DNA from: Cryobacterium levicorallinum
GTDB lineage: Bacteria; Actinomycetota; Actinomycetes; Actinomycetales; Microbacteriaceae
NCBI RefSeq assembly: GCF_004402405.1
Contig: NZ_SOFE01000012.1
Location: forward strand, 1 to 64,000
Reading direction: 5' to 3'
Length of the DNA: 64,000 bases
The notes under the pieces were generated by a model, which saw only the letters and a program-made list of their open reading frames with translations, was not told the DNA's origin and did no database searches. Below, piece by piece: positions 1 to 10,702 of the stretch. The position numbers were made by a program, and so were the translations under genes. Each line of letters begins with the position of its first letter. The first letter of the stretch is position 1.

Positions 1-384
1 TTCGGCGAGAACGGCGACGTGCTCTACCTCGGCGACAAAATCCGCTGCTTCACCGCCAAACAACGCGCCGCGATCGCCGCCCGCGACGGCGGCTGCATCA
101 TCCCCGGCTCCACCATCCCCGCCCGCTGGACCGAAGTCCACCACGTCCTCCCCTGGGAACAGGGCGGCCCCACCAACATCGAAAACGGAACACTCTTGTG
201 CTGGTTCCACCACCACACCATCAACACAAACGGGTGGAAAATCCGCATGGTCAAAGGCCGGCCCCAAGTGCTCGGCCCACTGCTGTGGGACCCGTCCCAA
301 ACCTGGCGACCCGCCCAGACCCACCGGGCCAATACGCCCAGCCCGGAACCACCGTTAAAGAGACAGTCCCCGCACGTGAGTTGA
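1..384 (+). CDS. DUF222/HNH endonuclease domain protein, C-terminal part
   Basis: The reading frame is open from base 1, so the gene starts upstream of the window and only about 127 C-terminal residues are visible. They contain an HNH nuclease module: a Cys in DGGCIIPG, the EVHHVLPW motif, then NGTLLCWFHHHTI with a second Cys and a His cluster that would bind metal. The tail after GRPQVLGP is typical of the DUF222-HNH proteins that occur in many copies in Microbacteriaceae and mycobacteria. Their function is not established; some are thought to be mobile or selfish nucleases. The missing N-terminal DUF222 part cannot be checked here. The family call is firm and the role is unknown. Confidence 0.85.
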   Translation, partial: FGENGDVLYLGDKIRCFTAKQRAAIAARDGGCIIPGSTIPARWTEVHHVLPWEQGGPTNIENGTLLCWFHHHTINTNGWKIRMVKGRPQVLGPLLWDPSQTWRPAQTHRANTPSPEPPLKRQSPHVS

Positions 385-540
385 AGTGTGTTTCATGTGG
401 CAGAGCAGTGCTGTTGGCGTAGCGTCCAGCGCTGAACGAGTCTGGCCCTTTCCTGAATTCGCCGTGGCCACATCCAAGTGGGTCGCAACCGCACGCGAGT
501 GGCCTCGCGATGCGATAGTGGGCGCAAAGAGGGAGTATTC

Positions 541-600
541 ATGGAATGGGCTGCGATCGCTATTGGCACTGTCACCGCTTTAGCCGTGGTCTTCGTCTAG
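541..600 (+). other. Possible 19-residue membrane peptide or gene remnant
   Basis: An ATG at 541 follows a purine-rich stretch (agaggga) and opens a 19-codon frame whose product is almost wholly hydrophobic (begins MEWAAIAIG, ends AVVFV). Its stop overlaps the stop of the convergent enoyl-CoA hydratase gene. It could be a single-helix peptide, the stump of a longer membrane protein cut off by rearrangement, or chance. The rest of 385-596 shows no gene that I recognise. Confidence 0.2.
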
Positions 601-1343
601 CGCTTGCGACGGGCGAGGAAGGCATCCATTCGGGCGAACTTGGCCTCGGATTCGAACAGAATCGACTGAGCAACGTTGTCGACGAGCGGATGCGCCGCCC
701 GCGGAGCGTGGAAAACTTCTTTGGCCAGACGGGTCGCCAGAGGGTCCTGCGCGGCGATGCGGTCGGCCAGCGCGTGGGCGGCAGCGAGCAGGTCGTCGGG
801 GTCGTGCACCTCGGTGACCAGATGCACGGCAAGGCATTCGGGGGCGCTCAGAATGCGTCCGGCCAGGATGATCTCCTTGGCCACCGGCTCGCCGACGAGC
901 TCGGCCAGTCGCCAAAGCGCACCGGCAGCGGGCAGAATGCCGAGGGCTGTCTCAGGATTGCCGATCCGGGCGCTCGTGGAGGCGATGCGAAAGTCAGCCG
1001 CATAGGCCAGTTCGGCGCCGCCGCCGAGCGCCCAGCCGTCGATCGCGGCGATCACCGGCATCGGCAGTTTCGCAATGCGGGAGAACAGCCCGGAGTTGAT
1101 GCCGAGCAGCGCGTCGTCGCGGCGCCGTTCGCGCAGCTGGGCGATGTCGGCACCCGAGGCGAAGACACCGTTCGCTCCGCTGATAATCAGGATACGCGGC
1201 TGCTGCTCCAGTTCAGCGCAAATTGCGTGCAGCTCATCGATCATGGTCTGGTCGATGGCGTTGCGCACGTCGGGCCGGTCGAGCTGCACGTGCACCCGGT
1301 CGGCGCGATGCTCAATCGTGAGAGTAGTGGGAATGTTGTTCAT
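597..1343 (-). CDS. Enoyl-CoA hydratase/isomerase family protein
   Basis: A 248-residue crotonase-fold protein. The oxyanion-hole segments are present (GVFASGADIAQL near residue 65 and DGWALGGGAELA near residue 105). Both acidic positions used by true hydratases are kept, one in GGGAEL and one in GNPETALGI, so hydration of trans-2-enoyl-CoA is plausible; the exact substrate cannot be told. Its ATG overlaps the stop of the upstream HTH-like gene by four bases (ATGA), so the two are probably translationally coupled. It is the last gene of the minus-strand run that starts with the trehalose genes. No other beta-oxidation gene is nearby. Confidence 0.88.
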   Translation of the reverse strand: MNNIPTTLTIEHRADRVHVQLDRPDVRNAIDQTMIDELHAICAELEQQPRILIISGANGVFASGADIAQLRERRRDDALLGINSGLFSRIAKLPMPVIAAIDGWALGGGAELAYAADFRIASTSARIGNPETALGILPAAGALWRLAELVGEPVAKEIILAGRILSAPECLAVHLVTEVHDPDDLLAAAHALADRIAAQDPLATRLAKEVFHAPRAAHPLVDNVAQSILFESEAKFARMDAFLARRKR

Positions 1344-1855
1344 TGTGGAACGTCTCCGTTGAGGTCGGGGCTGGAATCGGGGTCAGTCGTGCCGGCCGGG
1401 AACACCCGCTTGTAATTGCGGCCGTCGGGCAGGGTCACCGTGCGGCTGACCAGGGTGCCGCGCCGCACCTGCAGGTAAATCGCCTGGGCGCTCACACCGC
1501 GTTCGGCCGCCGCCTCGGCGACGGACAGGCCGGGGAGGTCGGTCGGCACACTGCTTGGCCGCACGGATCGTTTGCGGCCGGCTTCGAGGCGGGCGCTGAT
1601 CTCGTCGTCGGTGCCGCCCCAACGCCATTTGGCCGCCGGAGGCTTCAGTCCGGTCGCATCAGCGATCTGGTCCCACGACACGTCAGCAGCGAGGGCGCCG
1701 CGAACAGCGGCCAGGGTCGCCGGGTCCTGTTCGAGGGCGGTCTGCAGCGAGCGGATGGCGCGCAGCCGATCCAGGGGCGAACCAGCGGTATCCGTTTGCA
1801 GCGTCAGCACCCGCTTGAGCGCGGCCGCCGTGGTCGGCGCCAGAAACGATCCCAT
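1340..1855 (-). CDS. Small HTH-type DNA-binding-like protein
   Basis: A 171-residue protein of unknown function. Two segments look like helix-turn-helix units. One is near residues 55-70 (SWDQIADATGLKPPAAKWRW). The other is near residues 110-135, with a merR- or excisionase-like pattern (LSVAEAAAERGVSAQAIYLQ followed by a basic VRRG turn). The N-terminus is Ala/Leu rich. It lies 78 bases after treZ and overlaps the enoyl-CoA hydratase start by four bases. It might regulate its neighbours or be a nucleoid-type protein. DNA binding is my inference from the pattern. Confidence 0.55.
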   Translation of the reverse strand: MGSFLAPTTAAALKRVLTLQTDTAGSPLDRLRAIRSLQTALEQDPATLAAVRGALAADVSWDQIADATGLKPPAAKWRWGGTDDEISARLEAGRKRSVRPSSVPTDLPGLSVAEAAAERGVSAQAIYLQVRRGTLVSRTVTLPDGRNYKRVFPAGTTDPDSSPDLNGDVPQ

Positions 1856-1933
1856 GCGTGGTCCCCCATCGAGTGTGCTGCGACTGGAGGCAGCAGCCCC
1901 ATCTTGCCAGATCCAACGCGTCGTTTGAACAGA

Positions 1934-3688
1934 TCACGCCAGCACGACGACCGAGTGCGGAGCCAGCTGCAGGGCGTTAGGCAGTCGGTCCTGCACAGCA
2001 TCGCCAGCGGCGGCGAAGGACAGCACGACCTCTCCCCCGCTGGCCGGGATGTGCGCCGAACGCTCGCCGAGGTTGATCAGAATCTTGGTGCGGCCACGGT
2101 GCAGCCGCAGCCACCCCTCGGCCGCATCCAACTCGACGGCGATCTGGTCGAACCGGGGATCGGTGATATCGGGGTGGGTGCGGCGCAGCGCAGCCAAAGC
2201 ACGGTAGAACTCGAGCAGTCGAGCGTGCTCGGGCTCGGCCAGTTCGTTCCAATTGAGCTTGGAGCGCTCGAACGTCGCCGGGTCCTGCGGGTCGGGGACG
2301 AGCGCCGGATTCCAGCCCATGCGGGCAAACTCGCTGATGCGTCCGGTGGCCGTTGCCGTGCCGAGTTCAGGTTCGGGATGCGAGGTGAAGAACTGCCAGG
2401 GTGTCGTCGCCCCCCATTCTTCCCCCATGAACAGCATTGGCGTATACGGCCCGAGCAGGGTCAGCGCCGCGGCAATTGCGAGCTGGCCGACATCCAGTTG
2501 GGCGCTGAGCCGGTCGCCGACGGCCCGATTACCGATCTGGTCGTGATTCTGGGATGCGACGACCAACCGCCAGGTGGGCATCCGTTCCCGGTCGATCCGG
2601 CGACCGTGGGTGCGCTCCCGAAAACTCGAATAAGTGCCGTCGTGAAAAAACCCGTGGGTGAGCACCTTGGCCAGGGCGTCGAGCGGCTCGAAGTCGGCGT
2701 AGTACCCTGAGGTTTCCCCGGTGAGGGCGACGTGCACGGCGTGATGAAAGTCGTCGCTCCACTGGGCGTCGAGGCCGTAGCCGTTCGCCTCTCGGGGGGT
2801 GATGAGGCGCGGATCGTTGAGGTCGGATTCGGCGATCAAGGTGAGTGGCCGCCCGGTCTCGGCGCTGAGTGCGGCGACCTCGACGGAGAGTTGCTCGAGC
2901 AGGTGGGTGGCGCTGCTGTCGCGCAGCGCGTGCACGGCGTCGAGGCGCAGGCCGTCGACGTGGTAGTCGCCGAGCCACATGAGTGCGTTGTCGAGAATGT
3001 ATCGGCGCACCGGATCGGAGTGCGGCCCGTCGAGGTTGAGCGAGGACCCCCAGGTGTTACCGGCGGCCTCGCTCAGGTAGGGACCGAACTGTGGCAGATA
3101 GTTGCCGCTCGGGCCGAGGTGGTTGTAGACGACATCCTGAATGACGCCAATGCCACGCTGGTGGCAAGCATCGACAAAGGCCTGGTACGCGGCCGGACCG
3201 CCATAACCCTCGTGCACGGCGTACCAGAGCACACCGTCGTAGCCCCAGTTGTGGGTGCCGTTGAAGGCATTCACCGGCAACAGCTCGACGAAGTCAACGC
3301 CGATCGATTGCAGGTGATCGAGCCGGCTCGCGGCCGCCCCGAACGTACCCTCGGGTGTAAAGGTTCCCACGTGTAACTCGTAGATGACGGCGCCGGCCAG
3401 CTGCCTCCCGGTCCAGTCGGCATCCTGCCAGACATGCGCGGACGCATCGAAACTACGCGACGGGGCGTGCACCCCGGCCGGCTGCCGCCGTGATCGCGGG
3501 TCGGCGTACGGCCCGCGCCCGTCCACGATGAAGCCGTAGTCGTTCTCGGCGCGCACCGCCGGTCGAGCGGATGCCGGCAGTTCCCACCAGCCGTCATCGC
3601 GGGCGGTAAGTTCCAGCCTTCGCGTGCCCAACACCAGCTGCACGGTCTGCGCGTCGGGTGCCCAGACCTCGAATCTCTGCTCGTTCAT
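1934..3688 (-). CDS. treZ: Malto-oligosyltrehalose trehalohydrolase
   Basis: TreZ, 584 residues, releases free trehalose from the maltooligosyl-trehalose made by TreY; it is a cytoplasmic GH13 enzyme. An N-terminal beta-sandwich (starts [11 protein letters not shown]) precedes the (beta/alpha)8 barrel. The nucleophile motif GLRLDAVHA is near residue 245 and the acid motif LIAESD near 283. The family-typical [11 protein letters not shown] and NHDQIGNR segments follow. The start ATG overlaps the treY stop by four bases, a sign of translational coupling. The length is normal for the family and the frame is intact. Confidence 0.96.
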   Translation of the reverse strand: MNEQRFEVWAPDAQTVQLVLGTRRLELTARDDGWWELPASARPAVRAENDYGFIVDGRGPYADPRSRRQPAGVHAPSRSFDASAHVWQDADWTGRQLAGAVIYELHVGTFTPEGTFGAAASRLDHLQSIGVDFVELLPVNAFNGTHNWGYDGVLWYAVHEGYGGPAAYQAFVDACHQRGIGVIQDVVYNHLGPSGNYLPQFGPYLSEAAGNTWGSSLNLDGPHSDPVRRYILDNALMWLGDYHVDGLRLDAVHALRDSSATHLLEQLSVEVAALSAETGRPLTLIAESDLNDPRLITPREANGYGLDAQWSDDFHHAVHVALTGETSGYYADFEPLDALAKVLTHGFFHDGTYSSFRERTHGRRIDRERMPTWRLVVASQNHDQIGNRAVGDRLSAQLDVGQLAIAAALTLLGPYTPMLFMGEEWGATTPWQFFTSHPEPELGTATATGRISEFARMGWNPALVPDPQDPATFERSKLNWNELAEPEHARLLEFYRALAALRRTHPDITDPRFDQIAVELDAAEGWLRLHRGRTKILINLGERSAHIPASGGEVVLSFAAAGDAVQDRLPNALQLAPHSVVVLA

Positions 3689-6029
3689 GTGTGACGTCCG
3701 ATGCGGTGGGAAGGGCGGTCTCGGTCGTCGGCAGCCACCAGTAACGCCACCGGATACCGGGCCAGCACATCGGCGACTCGCAGGCTCGGGCCGTCAAAGC
3801 GCTGGCGCGTGAACACATCGACGATGGTGCGACCGGCCACGGCAATGGTCGTGTCGCGCCAGCCGCCGGCCTCGTGCAACCCGATCGGCAGCCGCGTGGC
3901 CACGGTGATCGCTCCGCCGCGGTCGAACGCGACGATATGGCCAGCAGCCGGGCCGAAGGCGGGTACGGGCAGGTAGCGGGTGAACAGGTCTGACCGGTCG
4001 CCGCGCAGGTGCAGGGCGCTGGAGGTGACCAGCAGCTTGGCGGCGCCGGTCTCGTCGACCGGGGGGAGCCATCCGCTTTCCAGACGGGTCAGCAGCTCGC
4101 GGCGCAGCGCATAGTCGACCGGGCGACGATTGTCGGGGTCGACGAGCGAGGTCTCCCACAGCTCGCTGCCCTGGTAGACGTCTGGGACGCCCGGCATGGT
4201 CAGCTGCAGCAGCTTCTGGGAAAGCGAATTGCTCCACCCGGGCTGCTGCAGCCGGTCAACCAGTGCGGTGAGGAGATCGCGGGTCGGCCCCGACTCGACG
4301 GCGGCTGTGACGAGGTCGTCGAGAGCCGCTTCGAAACCGGTGTTCGGCTGGGTCCAGGTGGTCGACGTGCCGGCTTCGCGCGCGGCCTTGAGGGCGTAAG
4401 CGGCGAGCCGCTCCCGGCTGGCCGGCCAGGCGCCCACGATCGCCTGCCAGAGCAGGTTCTCGAAGGGCGCATCGTCGAGCGGATGCGCTGCCCGCAGCTG
4501 GTGTAGCGCCTCCGCCCACTCGGCGGGGATCTCGGCAAGCACCGCAATGCGCGCCCGCACGTCTTCGCCGCGTTTGGTGTCGTGAGTCGACAGCGTCGTC
4601 ATCGAGTGCGGAAAACCCGCCTGACGCGTGCGCTGCCGCTTGTGAAACTCAGCCACCGGCACGGCGAACTCGTCGGGATCGGCCCCGACCTCGTTGAGCG
4701 AGGTCAACCGACTGAACCGGTAGTAAGCCCGATCTTCAACGCCCTTGGCCATGACCATGCCCGAGGTCTGTTGAAAGCGCACGGCGGCCGGATGCCCCGG
4801 GTCGCCGAGCAGGGGCAGCAGCCGGTCGATCTCGGATTGAAGTTCCGGGCGGCGGGTAGCCGAGCGGCGGGCCGCCTCGCGCAGATTCTCCGAGCCAACG
4901 GGCAGGTACGAGCGATAGACCGGAAACCAGGCCAGCAGGTCGGCCAGGGCCTCGGCGGTCGGTGCCAGGTTCCCCGTATCGCTCGGCACGAGTCGGGCGA
5001 TTCGCAGCACCTCGGAACGCAGAATGCCGTCGGTCACGTCGCGCTTGTTGCGATAGACCAGGTCGGCCCAGTCGGTGGCGACGCCCTGCAGGCTGGCCTC
5101 GAGCGCATCGAGGGGCTCCTGGCCGGCCGGATCGACGAGCACCCGGTCGACGTCGGCGAGGGCGTCATAACCGGTGGTGCCGGCAGTCGCCCAGCTGGTC
5201 GGCAGCGCTTCGCGCCCTTCCAGGATCTTCTCGACCAGAACGTAGCAGCCGTCGGTGGCCCGCCGCAGGGCTTCCAGGTAGCCGGCAGGATCGGCGAGCC
5301 CGTCGGGGTGGTCGACCCGCAATCCCTGCACGAGGCCGTCGCGCACCCAACGCACGATCTCGCGGTGCGATTCCTCAAACACCCACGGCACCTCGACCCG
5401 GATACCAGCGAGGCTGTTCACCGCGAAAAATCGGCGGTAGTTCAACTCGGCGTCGGCGCGACGCCAGTTCACCAACTCGTAGTGTTGCCTGGAGTGCACA
5501 TCGGCCGGGCTGGCACCGTCATTGTTGCTTTCGGCCGCCAGGGGAAATCGGTTGTCAAAATAATGCAGCTCGCCGCCCACGATCTTGAGCCGGTCGAGTT
5601 CCGTGCGGCCATCCGAACCATCGTCGCCGAGAACCGGAATGCGAATCTTGCCATTGCCGAACGCCCAGTCGACGTCGAAGGCCTCGGCATAACGCGACTG
5701 CTGACCGTTCTGCAGCAGGTCCCACCACCAGGCGTTCTGCGCCGGGCTGGCGACCCCCATATGGTTGGGCACAATGTCTACGAGCACGCCGCACCCGGCC
5801 TGGTGCGCTGCCGTTGCAAGCCGGACGAGCCCCGCCGCACCGCCACGGGCCGGGTCAACCAGCGAGTGGTCGACCACGTCGTAGCCGTGATCCGATCCGG
5901 GTTCGGCCTTCAGCAGCGGCGACAGGTAGACCCAGCCAGCACCGAGGGAGCGCACGTAGTCCACGATTTCGGCCGCTGCATCGAGGTCGAATCCGGCCGT
6001 GATCTGCAGCCGATAAGTGCTCAGCGGCA

Positions 6030-6030
<1 letters not shown>
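3685..6030 (-). CDS. treY: Malto-oligosyltrehalose synthase
   Basis: TreY, 781 residues, a GH13 enzyme that turns the reducing-end alpha-1,4 bond of maltodextrins into an alpha-1,1 bond. The N-terminus ([10 protein letters not shown]) and the segment [18 protein letters not shown] are classic for TreY. The nucleophile region GLRVDHPDG is near residue 235 and the acid region LVEKILEG near 263. The C-terminal part contains [13 protein letters not shown], also family-typical. Its start shares one base with the glgX stop (TAATG) and its stop overlaps the treZ start, so glgX, treY and treZ are read as one operon. Confidence 0.96.
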
Positions 6031-8216
<2,186 letters not shown>

Positions 8217-8441
8217 GAGACTCCTCGAAGGGAAGGTGGGACACGGTCAGGTGCTAGTTGAGGGACACGGCAGCACCCGACGGTGGCCGCGCTTGGAAAA
8301 TACGCTACAGGCATCCGCCGACATATCTGCCTTCCGCTCGAGCGGGAGTTGGTTGGGACCCTAAGAAGTTCCTCGCGGCGCTGGAGGGTCAGTCGCCAAC
8401 CGGCACTGTCTTTCCACCGCGACTGCGCGTTGAACAAAGGC

Positions 8442-8564
8442 ATGGCATCCTCAGTCGCAGATCAACCCATCGGCCAACTTCTGCGGGCGGGCGTGCGCCG
8501 AATTTATGGGATCGTCGGCGATAGCCCGAATCCCATCGTGGATGCGGTTCGCCGAACCAACGGC
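8442..8564 (+). pseudogene. Truncated pyruvate oxidase/dehydrogenase (PoxB-like) N-terminus
   Basis: The 41 codons from the ATG at 8442 match the start of TPP-dependent pyruvate dehydrogenase/oxidase (PoxB) proteins as I know them: MASSVADQPIGQLLRAGV, then RRIYGIVGDSPNPIVDAVRR. The similarity stops just before the point where the family continues into the IEWVHVRHEE region that leads to the catalytic glutamate. The remaining 500 or so codons are absent. A weak ribosome-binding site (aaagg) precedes the ATG. The fragment is not followed by a stop: the frame runs through a repeat-rich linker into the downstream membrane protein. It is most simply the scar of a large internal deletion. Confidence 0.75.
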
Positions 8565-8600
8565 TCGGCCAATTCATCGTCCGATCCAACGGATGATCTC

Positions 8601-8627
8601 GCTGAACACGCTGAACACGCTGAACAC
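8601..8627. repeat. Three tandem copies of a 9-bp repeat
   Basis: The unit gctgaacac occurs three times without interruption and is followed by a partial fourth (gc). In the plus frame that joins the poxB fragment to the membrane protein it encodes an (Ala-Glu-His)-type tripeptide repeat, so copy-number changes would not shift the frame. Confidence 0.9.
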
Positions 8628-8678
8628 GCAAGAATGGAGTCAGGCGCCGTCGGCGGTGCCACAACGAATGGAGCCACC

Positions 8679-9077
8679 ATGACGGAATCCCAGCTCATAA
8701 CTTTCTGGGGCAAGGCACGCGCACACATTATCGTGTCCCAGGCCGCCCCGACGTTTCTGCTGACCGCTGTCGTCGGCTTTCTCGCACTCGGACTGGCAAC
8801 CGCTGACCCGGCCGTACGCATCGCTGCGGCAGGCATCCTGCTCGCCTCGGGTATTTTTGGTGCCCTTGCACAGATAAGTGCCGCCAACGAGGGTCTCGCC
8901 GTCATCGCCGACCTGCGGGCCCTGGAAGCGCCCAGCGCGCTCACCCGGTGCATCATTGCCATGGCGCCGTGGGTGAATGTCGTGCGCTACGTCACCCCGG
9001 CAATTTTCGTCATCGTTTACGTCGCCATTCTGGCGTCACTGTTCTTCAGCGCTCCCGCCATGCCCTTCGGCCGCTGA
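8679..9077 (+). CDS. Small integral membrane protein, unknown function
   Basis: 132 residues from an ATG preceded by GGAG at a good distance. Three hydrophobic segments are visible, near residues 20-40 (PTFLLTAVVGFLALGLATA), 45-65 (AAAGILLASGIFGALAQ) and 100-125 (VTPAIFVIVYVAILASLFF). The N-terminal stretch MTESQLITFWGKARAH looks cytoplasmic. I do not recognise the family. The frame is open upstream to the PoxB-like fragment at 8442, so a 211-residue fusion starting there is formally possible; the ribosome-binding site at 8670-8673 favours the short form. It converges with the PGPGW gene. Confidence 0.6.
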   Translation: MTESQLITFWGKARAHIIVSQAAPTFLLTAVVGFLALGLATADPAVRIAAAGILLASGIFGALAQISAANEGLAVIADLRALEAPSALTRCIIAMAPWVNVVRYVTPAIFVIVYVAILASLFFSAPAMPFGR

Positions 9078-9097
9078 AGCAGCCGCCCTGGCGAGGG

Positions 9098-9439
9098 TTA
9101 CGCCGAGCTCGCAACGCGGCGAGCACGGCGTGCGCGCCACCAGGCCCAGGCACGAGTGACGATCCGTTTGAGGAACGCACCCACCCGTCGAGCCGAGGCG
9201 AACTCCGTTCCAAGCACGGCGAGGCCCAGAAAAACGATGAGCCAGCCCGGCCCAGGCAGGGGGATCAGAATGACTCCCACAAGAATGACGAGGGTGCCCA
9301 GCAGGGCAACCGCCAGGCGATAGGCGAAGAGCAGATAAGCATGCCCATCAACCCAGGCCCGTGCCCGGCCCAACGCGCGACGCACCGGATGCCGGGGATC
9401 GGTGCCGGTGGCGATATCGCGGGAGAGGGCGTTAGACAT
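9098..9439 (-). CDS. PGPGW (TIGR02611-like) transmembrane protein
   Basis: 113 residues with two adjacent membrane helices near residues 38-75. The signature PLPGPGWLIVFLGLAVLG lies between and within them, and a strongly basic C-terminus (WARRARRAR-like) follows. Members of this actinobacterial family have no assigned function. I chose the ATG at 9439 because a -10-like TAGATT ends seven bases upstream and no Shine-Dalgarno is present, which suggests a leaderless transcript. The frame is open 28 codons further up, but that stretch is basic and not family-like. Confidence 0.75.
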   Translation of the reverse strand: MSNALSRDIATGTDPRHPVRRALGRARAWVDGHAYLLFAYRLAVALLGTLVILVGVILIPLPGPGWLIVFLGLAVLGTEFASARRVGAFLKRIVTRAWAWWRARRARRVASSA

Positions 9440-9486
9440 GGCATTCAATCTATGACGCATGGCTGGGAAGACGCCGCCGGGAGTGG

Positions 9487-9876
9487 TCAGCCCGCCGATT
9501 CGCCGTCGAGGTAATACCAACACCCCGTCACCTTCTGAAAGCGGCTAACTTCATGTTGCTGCCCGGGAATACCATCCTGGCGATAGTGAGCAGTGAATTC
9601 GACGACGCCGTCGCTATCGAGCATTCCCCCGCTCTCGGTCCGCAGAATGTCAAGGCGACGCCAGGTGAGGGACGGGTCTAATTCGAGTGAGCTCGGCTTA
9701 GTGAGCGGATGCCAAGTGTCCAGCAGATACTGCGCGTGACCGAGTGCAAAGGCGCTGTAACGCGACCGCATCAACCACTGGGCGGTGGAAGGAACGGCCG
9801 CGCCGGCGTGAAACCGACCGCAGCAGGCGGAATAGGTGTCTCCGCTCAGGCAGGGACACCGCACATCCTCGTGCAT
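9487..9876 (-). CDS. YchJ-family (UPF0225) SEC-C motif protein
   Basis: 129 residues. The N-terminus has a Cys-rich SEC-C-type metal-binding motif (CPCLSG, then SACCGRFH). It is followed by the YchJ-like body with LMRSRYSAFALGHAQYLLDT and WHPLT, and a C-terminal NTF2-like part (VEFTAHYR, FQKV, WYYLDGE). The molecular function of the family is unknown. It starts 15 bases after the lsr2 stop with a weak ACAGG ribosome-binding site and is probably cotranscribed with lsr2. Confidence 0.85.
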   Translation of the reverse strand: MHEDVRCPCLSGDTYSACCGRFHAGAAVPSTAQWLMRSRYSAFALGHAQYLLDTWHPLTKPSSLELDPSLTWRRLDILRTESGGMLDSDGVVEFTAHYRQDGIPGQQHEVSRFQKVTGCWYYLDGESAG

Positions 9877-9891
9877 AAAGCAGAACCTGTC

Positions 9892-10236
9892 TTAGTTGGC
9901 CAGTGCTCGTGAATAGGCCTCACGAACGGTCGCCGCAATGCGCCCGCGGTCGGAAACCTGAATGCCATTGGCCGCAGCCCATGCCCGCACGGCTTGAAGC
10001 TCGGCACGATCCGACTTTGATCCGCTGGCGGCTCGCGCTTTCGCGGGAACATAGCCAACTCTGCGGGCAACGTCGGCGTAGGGCTTCAAGGCTGCACGAA
10101 ACTCAGCGAGATTCTTTTCTGACAGATCGACCTCATAGGAGTCGCCCTCAAACGCGAAAGAAACGGATGCCCCCGAGCCATTCTCGATAACGGAACCGTC
10201 GAGGTCGTCTAACAATTGAACGGTGGTCTTCTTCAT
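9892..10236 (-). CDS. lsr2: Lsr2-family nucleoid-associated protein
   Basis: 114 residues starting MKKTTVQLLDDLDGS. The N-terminal beta-rich oligomerisation domain contains VSFAFEGDSYEVDLSEKN. The C-terminal DNA-binding domain contains the AT-hook-like loop of Lsr2 (SDRGRIAATV near residue 100) and ends VREAYSRAL. Lsr2 coats AT-rich, often foreign, DNA and silences it, as H-NS does in proteobacteria. The start at 10236 is set by GGAGAT seven to eight bases upstream and by the family N-terminus; the frame extends a further 23 codons that look untranslated. A likely promoter lies at 10276-10305. Confidence 0.93.
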   Translation of the reverse strand: MKKTTVQLLDDLDGSVIENGSGASVSFAFEGDSYEVDLSEKNLAEFRAALKPYADVARRVGYVPAKARAASGSKSDRAELQAVRAWAAANGIQVSDRGRIAATVREAYSRALAN

Positions 10237-10275
10237 GCTGTATATCTCCAATTTATGAGGGATGCATTCGGGACG

Positions 10276-10305
10276 CATATATTGAATTCGTGCTTGTGGG
10301 ATCAA
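10276..10305 (-). promoter_or_regulatory. Candidate lsr2 promoter
   Basis: On the minus strand TTGATC (10305-10300) and TATATG (10281-10276) are separated by 18 bases, close to the housekeeping sigma consensus. The expected start would leave a leader of about 33 bases carrying the GGAGAT ribosome-binding site. The surrounding AT-rich DNA would also suit Lsr2 self-binding (inference). Confidence 0.5.
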
Positions 10306-10518
10306 CCACTAAGAGATTATCGCTGCCCAAAACTTTTTCCGATACCCGCCACGCGGTATTTCTTCGGCAGCTTTGAACCTGGCAAGGATGCCACTCTTGC
10401 CCAGCCAGGTCGGGGACTCGACTAACTCTGGCACTCGGCCGCAGAAACTCACGAAAAAACTCGTCATGAAGATTGCAACACTTTTTAGCCGGCTCCAAAA
10501 AATACCGGGAGAGGGCAC

Positions 10519-10549
10519 AAAAAAGCCCCGACACTGTCGGGGCTTTTTT
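10519..10549 (-). terminator. Intrinsic terminator after tRNA-Ala
   Basis: A perfect 8-bp stem (gccccgac / gtcggggc) with a three-base loop is flanked by runs of six A and six T, so it can terminate in both directions. It lies five bases beyond the tRNA-Ala CCA end. Confidence 0.9.
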
Positions 10550-10553
10550 ATTC

Positions 10554-10629
10554 TGGTGGATCCGAGGGGATTCGAACCCCTGACCCCCTGCATGCCATGC
10601 AGGTGCGCTACCAGCTGCGCCACGGACCC
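10554..10629 (-). tRNA. tRNA-Ala (GGC)
   Basis: 76 bases that fold as a full cloverleaf. The acceptor stem GGGTCCG pairs with CGGATCC (one G-U). The anticodon loop carries GGC (10596-10594 on the minus strand) and the T arm contains GGTTCGAATCC. The 3' CCA is encoded. A terminator follows directly. Confidence 0.97.
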
Positions 10630-10702
10630 AGATTGTCGTTTCGAATCTCTCCGAAACAACTTTGTTAGCTTACAACACAGAATGTGATCTGCGAAACCGA
10701 AG

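Larger units (their letters stand above)
8217..8678. other. Intergenic stretch with a decayed gene fragment
   Basis: This 462-base gap lies between the divergent glgX gene and the small membrane-protein gene. It holds the pyruvate-oxidase-like N-terminal fragment at 8442-8564 and three 9-bp repeats at 8601-8627. Bases 8217-8441 contain no gene or structure that I recognise apart from the glgX ribosome-binding site. Confidence 0.6.
10237..10553. other. Intergenic region between lsr2 and tRNA-Ala
   Basis: About 317 bases and clearly more AT-rich than the flanks. It holds the lsr2 ribosome-binding site, the lsr2 promoter candidate and, at the far end, the terminator of tRNA-Ala. I see no conserved reading frame in it. 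Confidence 0.6.

Noticed and set aside
1343-2710. Long open frame on the plus strand opposite treZ and the HTH gene
   Set aside because: Its product is Gly/Arg/Val-rich with no domain; it mirrors strong coding on the minus strand, as expected at high GC.
8601-8627. Possible start of a CRISPR-like array
   Set aside because: Units are only nine bases, directly adjacent and without spacers; no cas gene is present. No CRISPR array is seen anywhere in the window.
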